Part shown: one piece after another, positions 35,791-45,461 of the stretch | How positions within the stretch are numbered: the first letter of the stretch is position 1 | How the letters are laid out: each line of letters starts with the position of its first letter | NCBI GenBank assembly: GCA_003282435.1 | Contig: QBZG01000004.1 | Coordinates: 1 to 64,000 of the forward strand | Direction of reading: 5' to 3' | Length of the DNA: 64,000 bases | DNA from: SAR116 cluster bacterium AG-335-B03 | GTDB taxonomy: Bacteria > Pseudomonadota > Alphaproteobacteria > Puniceispirillales > Marisalimonadaceae | Notes under the pieces: generated by a model | Told to the model about the DNA's origin: nothing | Databases searched by the model: none | The model's input: only the letters and a program-made list of their open reading frames with translations | Position numbers and translations under genes: made by a program

Positions 35791-36969
35791 TTGGAAATAT
35801 TATTGAAAAATAATGACGACAATCGATATCTAAGTTCCTTTGCTTGTTATAGTTCTGAAAGTAGGGGGAGAATGTATACTGATGAACCTCTTATACTTGG
35901 ACGCTCAGAATTTCAAAGAGATAGAGATAGAATTATTCATTCAGAGGCTTTTAGGCGGTTAAAAGATAAAACACAAGTTTTTGTATATCACGATGGAGAT
36001 CATTATAGAACTCGTCTTACTCACACACTTGAAGTTTCCCAAATTGCAAGGTCAATTGCAAAAGCCCTTAAAATTAACGAAGATTTGGCTGAGACTATTG
36101 CATTAGCTCATGATTTAGGACATCCTCCACTTGGTCATAGAGGTGAAGATGTCCTGAAAAAACTAATGATAAAATGTGGTGGTTTTAATCATAATGAACA
36201 ATCTATAAGAGTTGTAACATTACTAGAAAAAAAATATCCTTATTTTAATGGCTTAAATCTTACATTTGAAACATTAGAAGGATTGATCAAACATAATGGA
36301 CCATTTCTAGATAAAAGAGAAATACCATACACTATTGACGAAATTAATAAAATATTTCCATTAGATTTAAATACTTATCCTTCTCTTGAAGGGCAGGTGG
36401 CAAATATTTCAGATGATATTGCTTACTTAACTCATGACTTTGACGATGGTCTTCGTGAGGGCTTATTTACAATAAATGATCTTCGTAAAATTAAAATTAT
36501 TGATGAAATTTTACATAAGTTAAAAAAAGAATTTGTAAATATTAAAATTGATATTTTAATTCATCAATTTATAAGGCATTTGATAAGTTATTTTATAAAT
36601 GACGTAGTTTCGAACTCGTTAATTGTCATAAATGTTAATAATTTTGAAAATGTTAACCAAATTCGGTGTTTTGAAAATAAAATAATCAAACTTAGTCCTA
36701 CTGCTCACAGTAATATGGAAGAAATCAGAAATTTTTTATTTCAAAATATGTATAACAACGATATTTTGATAAATAAATTACAAAATAATTGTTTAATGAT
36801 AGAAAAATTATTTTTTCTATTCCATAAAGATACAAATTTGTTACCAGAACAGTGGAAAAATTTAAAAGGAAGGCTCTCGGAGACTAAACAATCACGAGTA
36901 ATTACAGATTATATTGCAGGTATGACAGATGGTTATTTAAAAAGAGAATACCAGAAATATTTTGACTAG
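35791..36969 (+). CDS. dgt: Deoxyguanosinetriphosphate triphosphohydrolase-like protein
   Basis: The 392-residue HD-domain protein shows SEFQRDRDRIIHSEAFRRL, RTRLTHTLEV with His78, ALAHDLGHPPLGHRGE with His107-Asp108, and a distal Asp in DDIAYLTHDFDDGL. This set matches the type-2 dGTPase group, which hydrolyses dNTPs to deoxynucleosides and triphosphate. The start is uncertain: TTG at 35791 or TTG at 35803, the latter preceded by GGAAA. It is followed by argS after 5-14 bp, depending on the argS start. Confidence 0.87.
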   Translation: MEILLKNNDDNRYLSSFACYSSESRGRMYTDEPLILGRSEFQRDRDRIIHSEAFRRLKDKTQVFVYHDGDHYRTRLTHTLEVSQIARSIAKALKINEDLAETIALAHDLGHPPLGHRGEDVLKKLMIKCGGFNHNEQSIRVVTLLEKKYPYFNGLNLTFETLEGLIKHNGPFLDKREIPYTIDEINKIFPLDLNTYPSLEGQVANISDDIAYLTHDFDDGLREGLFTINDLRKIKIIDEILHKLKKEFVNIKIDILIHQFIRHLISYFINDVVSNSLIVINVNNFENVNQIRCFENKIIKLSPTAHSNMEEIRNFLFQNMYNNDILINKLQNNCLMIEKLFFLFHKDTNLLPEQWKNLKGRLSETKQSRVITDYIAGMTDGYLKREYQKYFD

Positions 36970-36983
36970 GAAAATTGAAGTTT

Positions 36984-38720
36984 ATGAACATTTATAAAAT
37001 TTATTTTAATCATATTATTGAATTACTTGATAAGTTCAAATTAGATTCTAATTATAACTTTGAGAATACTGAAATACTTAAAAAGATTACATTAGAACCT
37101 CCAAAGAATAGTATTAATGGGGATATGTCCACTAATTTAGCAATGCTTTTAAGTAAAAGTTTAAAGTTAAATCCAAAAGAAATTGCTAATAAACTTAAAC
37201 CATATATTTCAAAGCTGCCAAATGTTGAACTTGTCGATATCGCTGGACCTGGTTTTATTAATATCACATTAAAGCAAAAAAGTTGGTCAGATTGCATAAA
37301 GAAAATACTTCTAGACCCTGAAAATTGGTACAAACAGGATCTTGGAAAGGGTAAAAGAATTAATTTAGAATATATCTCTGCTAATCCAACCGGTCCGTTA
37401 CATGCTGGTCACGCTAGAGGAGCTGTTTTTGGAGATGCGCTTGCTTCTCTTTTAAATGAGGTTGGATATAAAGTTATAAGAGAATATTATATCAATGATG
37501 CAGGAAGTCAGATAGAAAAATTAGTTGAGTCTTCTTTGCTAAGATATGATGAATGTAATGGTAAAAATATAAAAGATATTCCAGAAGGTCTTTATCCAGG
37601 CGAGTATTTAAAGGATGTAGGAAAAGCACTTTTAAAAAAATATGGAAAAAACTTAAAACAAAATTCAAAAGAAGATATTTTTAATTTAGTTAGAGAAGTT
37701 TCTTTAGAAGTTATAATGAAAATGATTAAAGAAGATCTTTATGAGTTAGGTATTGAAATGGATGTATTCACTAGTGAACATAATATCATTTCGGGAAATT
37801 TATTGACAGACATACTAACTATACTCCAGGATAAAAATCTGACTTATTATGGAACTCTTGATCCTCCAAAGGGTGTAGATCCAAAAAAATGGGAAAAGCG
37901 AGTACAATTTCTTTTTAAATCCACTGTTTATGGTGATGACTCTGATAGGGCCTTAAAAAAGTCAGATGGTAGTTGGACTTATTTTGCAACTGATATGGCT
38001 TATCATCTAGATAAAATTAATAGAACAAATGGAGATTTAATAAATGTCCTAGGTGCCGATCATACAGGATACATATCAAGAATTAATGCAGCAGTTAATG
38101 CTCTTTCGAATGGTTCAATTTCCATAGATACGAAAGTATGTGCGTTGGTAAACCTTATGGAAAATGGTAAGCCAATAAAAATGAGTAAAAGAGCAGGAAA
38201 TTTTGTGACACTTTCTGATATAATAAATGCAGTTGGAAAAGACGTAATCAGATTTATAATGTTAACTAGAAGAAATGATCAATCTTTAGACTTTGATTTT
38301 AAAAAGGTTATGGAAAAGTCAAAAGAAAATCCAGTTTTTTATGTACAATATGCGCATGCTCGTTGCAATTCTATTTTTAAATCAGCAGAAATATTAGAAG
38401 AAAATCTTCATATTGAAAACACAGATTTATTAAGTGGAAAAGATGAAATTCAATTGATAAAATTTATTTCTCAATGGCCTAGAACATTAGAGTTGGCGGC
38501 TAAAAATCATGAACCTCACAGGATTTGTTATTATTTAATAGAGCTTTCTAGTATGTTTCATTCTTTATGGAATAAAGGTAAAGATAATATCAACGTTAAA
38601 TTTATAGTTGAAAAAGATATCAATTTAACGAATGCAAGATTATTATTAGTTAAAGCAGTGGCTTTAACAATTAGAAAAGGGTTAAGTATTCTTAAAATAA
38701 AGCCAATTTTTGAAATGTAA
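36984..38720 (+). CDS. argS: Arginyl-tRNA synthetase
   Basis: The class I synthetase has SANPTGPLHAGHARGA (a HAGH variant of the HIGH motif) and KMSKRAGNFVTL. It also has an N-terminal additional domain and a C-terminal DALR anticodon-binding domain with FYVQYAHARCNSI. I prefer the ATG at 36984 (578 residues) to the TTG at 36975. It charges tRNA-Arg. The next gene starts 1 bp after the stop, so it is likely co-transcribed with dgt upstream and the SPOR gene downstream. Confidence 0.95.
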   Translation: MNIYKIYFNHIIELLDKFKLDSNYNFENTEILKKITLEPPKNSINGDMSTNLAMLLSKSLKLNPKEIANKLKPYISKLPNVELVDIAGPGFINITLKQKSWSDCIKKILLDPENWYKQDLGKGKRINLEYISANPTGPLHAGHARGAVFGDALASLLNEVGYKVIREYYINDAGSQIEKLVESSLLRYDECNGKNIKDIPEGLYPGEYLKDVGKALLKKYGKNLKQNSKEDIFNLVREVSLEVIMKMIKEDLYELGIEMDVFTSEHNIISGNLLTDILTILQDKNLTYYGTLDPPKGVDPKKWEKRVQFLFKSTVYGDDSDRALKKSDGSWTYFATDMAYHLDKINRTNGDLINVLGADHTGYISRINAAVNALSNGSISIDTKVCALVNLMENGKPIKMSKRAGNFVTLSDIINAVGKDVIRFIMLTRRNDQSLDFDFKKVMEKSKENPVFYVQYAHARCNSIFKSAEILEENLHIENTDLLSGKDEIQLIKFISQWPRTLELAAKNHEPHRICYYLIELSSMFHSLWNKGKDNINVKFIVEKDINLTNARLLLVKAVALTIRKGLSILKIKPIFEM

Positions 38721-38721
38721 A

Positions 38722-39378
38722 ATGATGAAAAAATACTTAAAAATTTCTATAATTATTTTTTTAAGTACGGGAGTTTTTTTTTCTTTAGGTTTGTTTGCTT
38801 TGAAAATAATTTACGAAGAAAACAGTAAGAAAGAATTGATAGTTTTAGGTCCTGATAGTAAAGATATCTTTACAATTCCTAAAGATGTTGGCGGGAAAAA
38901 AGTATCTAATCTTGATATAGAAATATTGAACAACAAAAAAGCTCTAATCGCTGATGAGAAATTAAGACCAATTCCTGCTGAACCTGAACTTTTGCCTTTA
39001 GATGTTAGTGAAGAAAAGGTTATTAAAAAAACAGAAAAAACAAAAAAATCTAAAAACAATGATATTTCATACAATCAGATAAAAGTCCAAAGTTCTAGAA
39101 AAATTGTAGAAAAATCAAAAAAAGAACTTGGATTGTATAGAGTGCAGTTTGGTTCATTTAGAAATTTAGATAAGGCACAGTTTGCTAAAAATAGCATGAA
39201 TAAAAAACATGTTAATTTATTGTCTAATATCAAGTTAGAAATTTATTCGTATACTAACAATGACAAAGTTGTTTTTCATAGAGTTTGGACTTCTCCTTTA
39301 ACTAAAGTTAATGGTCTTGACTTATGCAGCAAGTTTAAAAAACAAAATATTGTTTGTATTTTACAAGTAAATAAATGA
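38722..39378 (+). CDS. SPOR-domain membrane protein
   Basis: The start is the ATG at 38722, just after argS; an earlier TTG at 38710 overlaps argS. The 218-residue protein has one N-terminal transmembrane helix (IIIFLSTGVFFSLGLFAL), a charged linker rich in Lys and Glu, and a C-terminal SPOR domain (about 135-218, LYRVQFGSFRNLDKAQFAK on). SPOR domains bind denuded peptidoglycan glycans at the septum, so the protein probably works in cell division. Location between argS and scpA is common in alphaproteobacteria. Confidence 0.8.
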   Translation: MMKKYLKISIIIFLSTGVFFSLGLFALKIIYEENSKKELIVLGPDSKDIFTIPKDVGGKKVSNLDIEILNNKKALIADEKLRPIPAEPELLPLDVSEEKVIKKTEKTKKSKNNDISYNQIKVQSSRKIVEKSKKELGLYRVQFGSFRNLDKAQFAKNSMNKKHVNLLSNIKLEIYSYTNNDKVVFHRVWTSPLTKVNGLDLCSKFKKQNIVCILQVNK

Positions 39379-39385
39379 GCGACAT

Positions 39386-40138
39386 ATGTCAGAATTAATT
39401 AACCCTAAAATAGACGTATTCAGCCTGAGCTTAGATGGATTTGAAGGACCAATTGATTTACTTTTGAGTTTAGCTAGAGATCATAAAATTGATTTAACTA
39501 AATTATCAATACTTAAATTAGCAGAACAATATTTAGAATTCTTAGATCACGCTATAAAAAAGGATATTGATATCGCAGCTGAGTATTTGGTAATGGGAGC
39601 TTGGCTTGCTTTTTTAAAATCCAAACTTTTATTACCTGATGACAAAATTGAAAACTCTTATACTGCTGAAGAAATGTCCGAGTTATTGGAATTCCAAATA
39701 AAGAGATTAGAAGGCATTCAAAAAGTATCAAAACTTCTTTTTAAAAAGCATCAATTAGGAACGCATTTTTTTAAAAGAGGTGATCCAGAGTTTTTCAATA
39801 ACAATAATAAGGTAAATTATGAGTTAAGTTTATATGATTTAATCAACACTTATGGAGAAATTGTTACAAAAGATAATAATAAATCAATAATAATTACTGA
39901 AACAAAATTTTATTCTGTTGAGGATGCTATAAATAGACTAAAAAGTTTTGTTAAAACATCTAATGGTTGGATAAATCTACTAGAATTTATTCCAAAAAAT
40001 ATAAAAGATAAGCTTGAGATAAAATCTGCTTTAGCTTCACATTTTGTAGCATCTTTGGAACTTGTAAAAGAGGGTGATATATCCTTAAGACAGGATAATT
40101 TTGATGACAAAATTTTAATAAGTTTTAATAAAAAATGA
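39386..40138 (+). CDS. scpA: Segregation and condensation protein A
   Basis: The 250-residue protein has the kleisin N-terminal pattern FEGPIDLLLSLARDHKIDLTKL (residues 19-40) and a winged-helix C-terminus. ScpA bridges the SMC heads in the chromosome-condensing SMC-ScpAB complex. scpB lies 43 bp downstream on the same strand. No smc gene is in the window. Confidence 0.93.
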   Translation: MSELINPKIDVFSLSLDGFEGPIDLLLSLARDHKIDLTKLSILKLAEQYLEFLDHAIKKDIDIAAEYLVMGAWLAFLKSKLLLPDDKIENSYTAEEMSELLEFQIKRLEGIQKVSKLLFKKHQLGTHFFKRGDPEFFNNNNKVNYELSLYDLINTYGEIVTKDNNKSIIITETKFYSVEDAINRLKSFVKTSNGWINLLEFIPKNIKDKLEIKSALASHFVASLELVKEGDISLRQDNFDDKILISFNKK

Positions 40139-40181
40139 AATATACTTCCTAATAATATTTAACACATGATTTGGTGAATTT

Positions 40182-40769
40182 ATGAAAAATTTAAATAAAG
40201 ATTATAAAAATATTGATTTTGGTCTAAACCAAAAGATTGTTGAAGCTCTAATTTTTTCTTCAGCTGAACCTATTTCATATTCAGAATTACAAAAAACAAT
40301 TACTGACGATAAACAACTCGATAAAATCCTAATTGCTTTAGAAAAAAAATATATGTCTAGTGGAGTAAATTTATATACAATAAGTAACTCTTATGCTTTT
40401 AGGACATCCTCCGAAGTCTCAGAATATTTGAAAATAGAAAGAATAGTTCCTAAACCTTTATCTAGAGCAGCAACTGAAACCTTGGCAATTATTGCTTATC
40501 ATCAACCAATTACTCGATCAGAAATAGAAAATATAAGGGGTGTTTCTCTAAGTAGGGGTACTATAGATCTGTTATTAGAATTAGGTTGGATAAAACCTGG
40601 GCAAAGAAGAGCTACGCCTGGTAATCCCATAACTTGGAAAACATCTAATAATTTTTTAGATCATTTTGGTTTAAAAGAAATCAATGAACTTCCTGGAATT
40701 GAAGATTTAAAAAGTTCTGGGCTTCTTGATAAAAATAAAATAATTTTTGGTGATCAAACAATAGATTAA
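40182..40769 (+). CDS. scpB: Segregation and condensation protein B
   Basis: The 195-residue protein has two winged-helix domains, with IVEALIFSSAEPISYSELQ at the start of the first and ETLAIIAYHQPITRSEIE in the second, followed by GVSLSRGTIDLLLELGWI. It dimerises and binds ScpA in the SMC condensin. The GAATTT ribosome context before the ATG is weak. Confidence 0.93.
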   Translation: MKNLNKDYKNIDFGLNQKIVEALIFSSAEPISYSELQKTITDDKQLDKILIALEKKYMSSGVNLYTISNSYAFRTSSEVSEYLKIERIVPKPLSRAATETLAIIAYHQPITRSEIENIRGVSLSRGTIDLLLELGWIKPGQRRATPGNPITWKTSNNFLDHFGLKEINELPGIEDLKSSGLLDKNKIIFGDQTID

Positions 40770-40805
40770 ATACTCATTTAACTTTTTTTAATATTAGGTT
40801 CTTTT

Positions 40806-41891
40806 TTGTTAGAATTTTTAAATATATCTCACTCATATAATAATCAAAAAATTTTGAATGATTTTTCGATGAAGCTTGAATCAGGTGAAGTAGTTTCTTT
40901 ATTAGGACCATCTGGATGCGGTAAAACCACCTTGCTTAAATTAGCCAGTGGTATTGAAAAACTGCAGAATGGCGAGATTAAATTAAATAACGAAATAGTA
41001 TCATCTCCTAATATTCATCTTAATTCAGAAAAAAGAGATGTTGGTTATGTTTTTCAAGACTGCGCTCTATTCCCACATTTAACAATATTACAGAATATTT
41101 TTTTTGGAATGAAATCAATTGAAATAGAAAGACAGAAAAATAAGATACAAAGCTTAATGAAAGAAATTAATATTTCAAGTTTGTCAGAAAAATACCCACA
41201 TGAATTGTCAGGAGGGCAACAACAGCAAGTAGCTTTGGTTAGAGCAATGGCAAGTGATCCAAAAATTATTTTTTTAGACGAACCTTATTCAAACCTTGAT
41301 TCTAGGTTGAAAGAAAAAATTAGAGACCAAATGTTACACATACTAAGAGAGCATAATATTTCTGCCTTACTTGTAACTCATGACCCAGAAGAAGCGATGT
41401 TTATGTCAGATAAAATTGGTATTTTAAATAATGGTGCTATTGAACAATTTGGAAGTCCGATAGATTTGTATTTGCGGCCTAAATCTGCTTTCATTGCAGA
41501 ATTTTTTGGAGAGATTAATGTTTTTGAAGGAATAGTCGAGGATGGATCTGTAAATACTGTTTTAGGTACTTTTAAATGTTCAAATAAATTCAATAAAAAA
41601 AAGGTAAAGATTGTTATAAGAAACGAAGCAATTAATGTTTTTGCAGAAAATAAATTAAATTTAAAGAAGTATAAACAACGTGAATTTGTTACTTCACCTT
41701 ATTTTGGTCATGTAATGGAAGCTAGATTATTGGCAGGGTCAACGTTAGTTCACTTATCTTTAAAGGTTAACCGATCAAATTTTCATATTCATGCTAAAAT
41801 TCCAGGATTAAACTTTTTTAACATAAATGAAAAAGTTTTTGTTACTAGTGATCCTTCACAAATTTTTGTTTTCAACAATAATAATTTTTAA
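40806..41891 (+). CDS. ABC transporter ATP-binding protein, FbpC/PotA-like (orphan)
   Basis: The 361-residue ATPase starts with TTG at 40806. It has Walker A GPSGCGKTT (34-42), Q-loop VFQDCALFPH, signature LSGGQQQQVALVRA, Walker B IIFLDEPYSNLD and the LLVTHDPEEAMF H-loop. A C-terminal TOBE-like beta domain (about 240-361) is typical of the iron(III), spermidine or sugar groups. PYSNLD and the PEEAM loop favour the iron(III) group. No permease or binding protein is adjacent, so the partner is encoded elsewhere. It stands between scpB and tatA. Confidence 0.78.
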   Translation: MLEFLNISHSYNNQKILNDFSMKLESGEVVSLLGPSGCGKTTLLKLASGIEKLQNGEIKLNNEIVSSPNIHLNSEKRDVGYVFQDCALFPHLTILQNIFFGMKSIEIERQKNKIQSLMKEINISSLSEKYPHELSGGQQQQVALVRAMASDPKIIFLDEPYSNLDSRLKEKIRDQMLHILREHNISALLVTHDPEEAMFMSDKIGILNNGAIEQFGSPIDLYLRPKSAFIAEFFGEINVFEGIVEDGSVNTVLGTFKCSNKFNKKKVKIVIRNEAINVFAENKLNLKKYKQREFVTSPYFGHVMEARLLAGSTLVHLSLKVNRSNFHIHAKIPGLNFFNINEKVFVTSDPSQIFVFNNNNF

Positions 41892-41962
41892 TATAAAAAA
41901 ATAAAAATTACATATAATATTAAATAAGTTATAAATAATTTATAATTTTAGGAGTAAATATT

Positions 41963-42214
41963 ATGGGTGCATTTAGTATTTGGCATTGGATTATCGTCTT
42001 GATAGTTGTTCTTATCTTATTTGGTGGGAAAGGTAAATTATCTAGCATAATGGGTGATTTTGGAAAAGGTTTAAAAAACTTCAAAGATCAAGTTAAATCT
42101 AATAAAGATAATGAAGAGGAAGTTGAGGTTATTTCTGAACAGAAAATCACCCCAAAAAAGAAAACAGTGAAAAAATCTGCAAAAAAGAAACAAACTGTTA
42201 AAAAGAAATCGTAA
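41963..42214 (+). CDS. tatA: Twin-arginine translocase subunit TatA
   Basis: The 83-residue protein has one N-terminal helix ([16 protein letters not shown]), the FGKGLKNFK amphipathic helix and a long Lys/Glu-rich tail. TatA oligomers form the pore-like part of the Tat system for folded proteins. A TAGGAG ribosome site sits before the ATG. It begins the tatABC operon. Confidence 0.92.
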   Translation: MGAFSIWHWIIVLIVVLILFGGKGKLSSIMGDFGKGLKNFKDQVKSNKDNEEEVEVISEQKITPKKKTVKKSAKKKQTVKKKS

Positions 42215-42234
42215 TATTTTTCAGAAAGTTTTAA

Positions 42235-42597
42235 ATGCTAGATATTGGTTTTCCAGAATTCCTTCTAATTTCTTTCGTATTACTTATTGTAGTTGGACCT
42301 AAAGATTTACCAAAAGTGTTAAGATCAATTACCACTTTTGTTAGAAAAATAAAAACGATGGCTTCTCAATTTCATTCTGGGATTGATGATTTAGCAAACG
42401 AATCTGAGATCTCAGACCTAAGAAAGGAAGTTAGTAAAATAGAAAATAATTCTATTATTGATTCTGAAATAAATGATATCAAGGATTTTCAAAATGAACT
42501 AAATGTAAAATCTTTGAAGGATGATGTAAATGAAATTAAAAACTCTCAAAATACATCATTTAAGCAAAACAAAACTTCTAAAATTATAAAAAAATAA
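42235..42597 (+). CDS. tatB: Twin-arginine translocase subunit TatB
   Basis: The 120-residue protein starts MLDIGFPEFLLISFVLLIVVGPKDLP, the TatB form of the N-terminal helix followed by an amphipathic region and a charged tail. TatB with TatC forms the signal-peptide receptor. It is placed between tatA and tatC, 20 bp and 16 bp from its neighbours. Confidence 0.92.
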   Translation: MLDIGFPEFLLISFVLLIVVGPKDLPKVLRSITTFVRKIKTMASQFHSGIDDLANESEISDLRKEVSKIENNSIIDSEINDIKDFQNELNVKSLKDDVNEIKNSQNTSFKQNKTSKIIKK

Positions 42598-42613
42598 TAT
42601 TTAAGAATTTACT

Positions 42614-43390
42614 ATGGCAAAAGTAAAAAAATCAGAACATAATATGACACTATTAGATCACTTAATTGAATTAAGAAATAGGCTTTTAGTGTCTTTTTGT
42701 GCTTTTTTATTCCTGTTCTTTTTGTGCTTCATAAAATTTACAAGCAACAATCAAAATTTAGCTGATATAGTTTATAATTTTCTGCAAGCTCCTCTCGCAT
42801 CACAAATATTAGAAAACGGTGGTAGGATGATTTATACAGCATTACATGAAGGTTTTTTTACTCAGGTTAAAGTAGCTTTTTTTATATCTATATGTGTTTC
42901 ATTACCAATTTTTTTAATACAAGTATGGCGTTTTGTAGCTCCAGGTTTATACAAAAATGAAAAAAAAGCTTTTCTTCCTTTCTTGCTTGCTACTCCAGTC
43001 CTTTTTATAGCAGGTGCTGCAATGGTTTATTATATTGTAATCCCATTAGCATGGGACTTTTTCCTTTCATTCCAAGTTAGCAGTGTTGACGGTTCGTTAC
43101 CTATTGAATTAGAGCCCAGGATATCTGAATATTTGTCTTTAATAATGAAATTAATTTTTGCTTTTGGATTATGTTTTGAATTACCCGTTATATTATTATT
43201 ACTTGTCAAGACTGGCATAATTACTCCAGAAGATTTGGCTAGTAAGAGAAAATATGCAATTTTAACAGCTTTTGTGATTGCTGCAATTTTAACACCTCCT
43301 GATGTTATCTCACAAATTTTGCTTGCTTTACCTATCATTGCTTTATACGAAATTTCTATAATATTTTCAAAATTTCTTAGTACCAATTGA
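42614..43390 (+). CDS. tatC: Twin-arginine translocase subunit TatC
   Basis: The 258-residue protein has six membrane helices and the conserved N-terminal MTLLDHLIELRNRLL with the Glu-Leu-Arg signature. FVAPGLYKNEKKAFLPF and LTPPDVISQILLALP follow. It recognises twin-arginine signal peptides. serS begins 17 bp after its stop. Confidence 0.93.
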   Translation: MAKVKKSEHNMTLLDHLIELRNRLLVSFCAFLFLFFLCFIKFTSNNQNLADIVYNFLQAPLASQILENGGRMIYTALHEGFFTQVKVAFFISICVSLPIFLIQVWRFVAPGLYKNEKKAFLPFLLATPVLFIAGAAMVYYIVIPLAWDFFLSFQVSSVDGSLPIELEPRISEYLSLIMKLIFAFGLCFELPVILLLLVKTGIITPEDLASKRKYAILTAFVIAAILTPPDVISQILLALPIIALYEISIIFSKFLSTN

Positions 43391-43407
43391 ATTAAACGAG
43401 AAATATT

Positions 43408-44697
43408 ATGCATGATATTAAATTTATAAGAAATTATCCCGAAGAATTTGAAAAATTAATGAGAAGAAGAGGTTTAGATATAAATTCTTCGTTCATTCTT
43501 GAAATTGATACCTCAATACGAGGTTATCAAACAGAAATTCAAACGATACAGCAAAAAAGAAATACTGCTTCTAAGGAAATTGGAAAGTTATTATCAATTG
43601 GTTCAGATGTATCAAGTTTAAAATTAAATTTAGAAAGTTATAAATCTGATTTAAGTCAATTAGACGATAAAATTAAAAAATTATCAAAGGACTTAAATGA
43701 TATTTTAAAAGAACTTCCTAATTGTTTAGATGAAGATGTTCCTGATGGTGAAACTGAATATCAAAATGAATTTGTTAAAGATTGGGGGAGTAAGCCTGAA
43801 TTCTCCTTCAAACCGAGAGATCATGTAGAGATTGGTGAAATATTAAACGAACTTGATTTTAAGACAGGTGTAAAAATCTCTGGTTCGAGGTTTGTTTTGT
43901 TGAGAGGTCAGTTAGCTTTATTGGAGAGGGCACTTTCGTCTTTTATGCTGGATACTCATTTAAGTGAATTTGATTTTGAAGAAGTTTCTCCTCCTTACAT
44001 TGTTAGGGAAGACGCTTTATTTGGCACTGGACAGCTCCCAAAGTTTTCGGAAGACCTTTTTAATACAACAGATAATAGATGGTTAATTCCAACAGCCGAG
44101 GTTCCATTAACTAATATTGTAAGTAATGAAATAGTTGATAAAAAAATATTGCCCTTAAGGTTTGTTGCAAATACGCCTTGTTTTAGATCAGAAGCAGGTG
44201 CCGCTGGGGCAGATACAAGAGGAATGATAAGACAGCATCAGTTCTCTAAAGTTGAAATGGTTTTTATAACTAACCCTTTAGAGTCTAATCATGAATTAGA
44301 TCGTTTAGTTATATGTGCAGAGACTATTCTCCAAAAATTAAAACTACCTTATAGAGTAATGAAATTATGTTCAGGAGATGTAGGTTTCTCTGCCAAAAAG
44401 ACATATGATTTAGAAGTTTGGCTGCCTGGTCAAAACAAAGGTAAGGGTGCCTACAGAGAAATATCTTCTTGCTCTAATTGTGGAGATTTTCAAGCCAGAA
44501 GAATGAATGCAAAATTTAAAGATAGGGAAACTAACAAAATTGATTTTCTACATACTTTAAATGGATCTGGACTTGCTATAGGTAGAACAATAATAGCAAT
44601 ATTAGAAAATTATCAGCAAACTGATGGATCTGTTATCATACCGGATGTATTAGTATCTTACATGAAAGGGAAACAGAAGATTGACATTCCAAACTGA
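43408..44697 (+). CDS. serS: Seryl-tRNA synthetase
   Basis: The 429-residue class II synthetase has an N-terminal antiparallel coiled coil (about 25-110) that reaches the long variable arm of tRNA-Ser. It also has motif 2 (FRSEAGAAGADTRGMIRQHQFSKVE region) and motif 3 (NGSGLAIGRTIIAILEN). No unusual insertions are seen. surE starts 5 bp downstream. Confidence 0.96.
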   Translation: MHDIKFIRNYPEEFEKLMRRRGLDINSSFILEIDTSIRGYQTEIQTIQQKRNTASKEIGKLLSIGSDVSSLKLNLESYKSDLSQLDDKIKKLSKDLNDILKELPNCLDEDVPDGETEYQNEFVKDWGSKPEFSFKPRDHVEIGEILNELDFKTGVKISGSRFVLLRGQLALLERALSSFMLDTHLSEFDFEEVSPPYIVREDALFGTGQLPKFSEDLFNTTDNRWLIPTAEVPLTNIVSNEIVDKKILPLRFVANTPCFRSEAGAAGADTRGMIRQHQFSKVEMVFITNPLESNHELDRLVICAETILQKLKLPYRVMKLCSGDVGFSAKKTYDLEVWLPGQNKGKGAYREISSCSNCGDFQARRMNAKFKDRETNKIDFLHTLNGSGLAIGRTIIAILENYQQTDGSVIIPDVLVSYMKGKQKIDIPN

Positions 44698-44702
44698 AAT
44701 AT

Positions 44703-45461
44703 ATGAAAAAAAAATTAAATAATATTCTTATTACAAATGATGATGGGTTTGATGCCATTGGTATAAAAATATTATCAGAAATTGCAGAAAATCTTGGAAA
44801 AAATATTTATGTAATTTCTCCTGAAAAAAATCAATCAGCTAAATCTAAGTCTATAACTATTAGAAATAATATTAGTTATAAAAAAGTATCAAATTATAAT
44901 TGGATTGTAGATGGAACTCCAACAGATTGTATGATTTTTGCTTTAAATCATGTTTTTAAATCGGATAAACCTGATCTTATTTTAAGTGGAATTAATGCAG
45001 GTAGTAACATTGGAGATGAGGTGTCTTATTCAGGAACTGTGGCTGCTGCTTGGGAAGGCGCAGTTAGAGGCATTAACTCTATTGCATTAAGTCAGTATGG
45101 TGGAGATAATAATATTTATTCCTATAAGAATTCTAAAAATAATGCTTTAAATGTTATAAATTATCTACTTGATTTAAATTTAGGTCATCCAAAATTTTAT
45201 AATGTTAATTTTCCTTTTATATTTTCTGAAATTATAAAAAGTAAAGATTATTTATTTACTGAGTTAGCTTCCCAAAAAAAGGCAGATGAAATTATCTTCA
45301 GTCAAGATAATAATTCTTTTAGCATAGGAAGAATGATAAATCACAATGAATGTGTTTTAAATTCAGATTTAGAAACTCTAAAGAAAAATAAAATTTCAAT
45401 AACTCCATTATTATTAAACTTAACTAATAATATAATAATTAATAATTTGAAGATCTCTTAG
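44703..45461 (+). CDS. surE: 5'/3'-nucleotidase SurE
   Basis: The 252-residue protein opens with ITNDDGFDAIGIK, the metal-binding NDD motif of SurE, and contains VDGTPTDCMIFALNH and SGINAGSNIGDEVSYSGTVAAAWE. It dephosphorylates nucleoside monophosphates. The next gene, pcm, starts right after its stop. surE-pcm-nlpD order is conserved in many proteobacteria. Confidence 0.93.
   Translation: MKKKLNNILITNDDGFDAIGIKILSEIAENLGKNIYVISPEKNQSAKSKSITIRNNISYKKVSNYNWIVDGTPTDCMIFALNHVFKSDKPDLILSGINAGSNIGDEVSYSGTVAAAWEGAVRGINSIALSQYGGDNNIYSYKNSKNNALNVINYLLDLNLGHPKFYNVNFPFIFSEIIKSKDYLFTELASQKKADEIIFSQDNNSFSIGRMINHNECVLNSDLETLKKNKISITPLLLNLTNNIIINNLKIS

Noticed and set aside
43030..43413. A 127-codon minus-strand frame under tatC
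   Set aside because: It lies entirely over tatC and the serS start, and no domain or ribosome site is visible.
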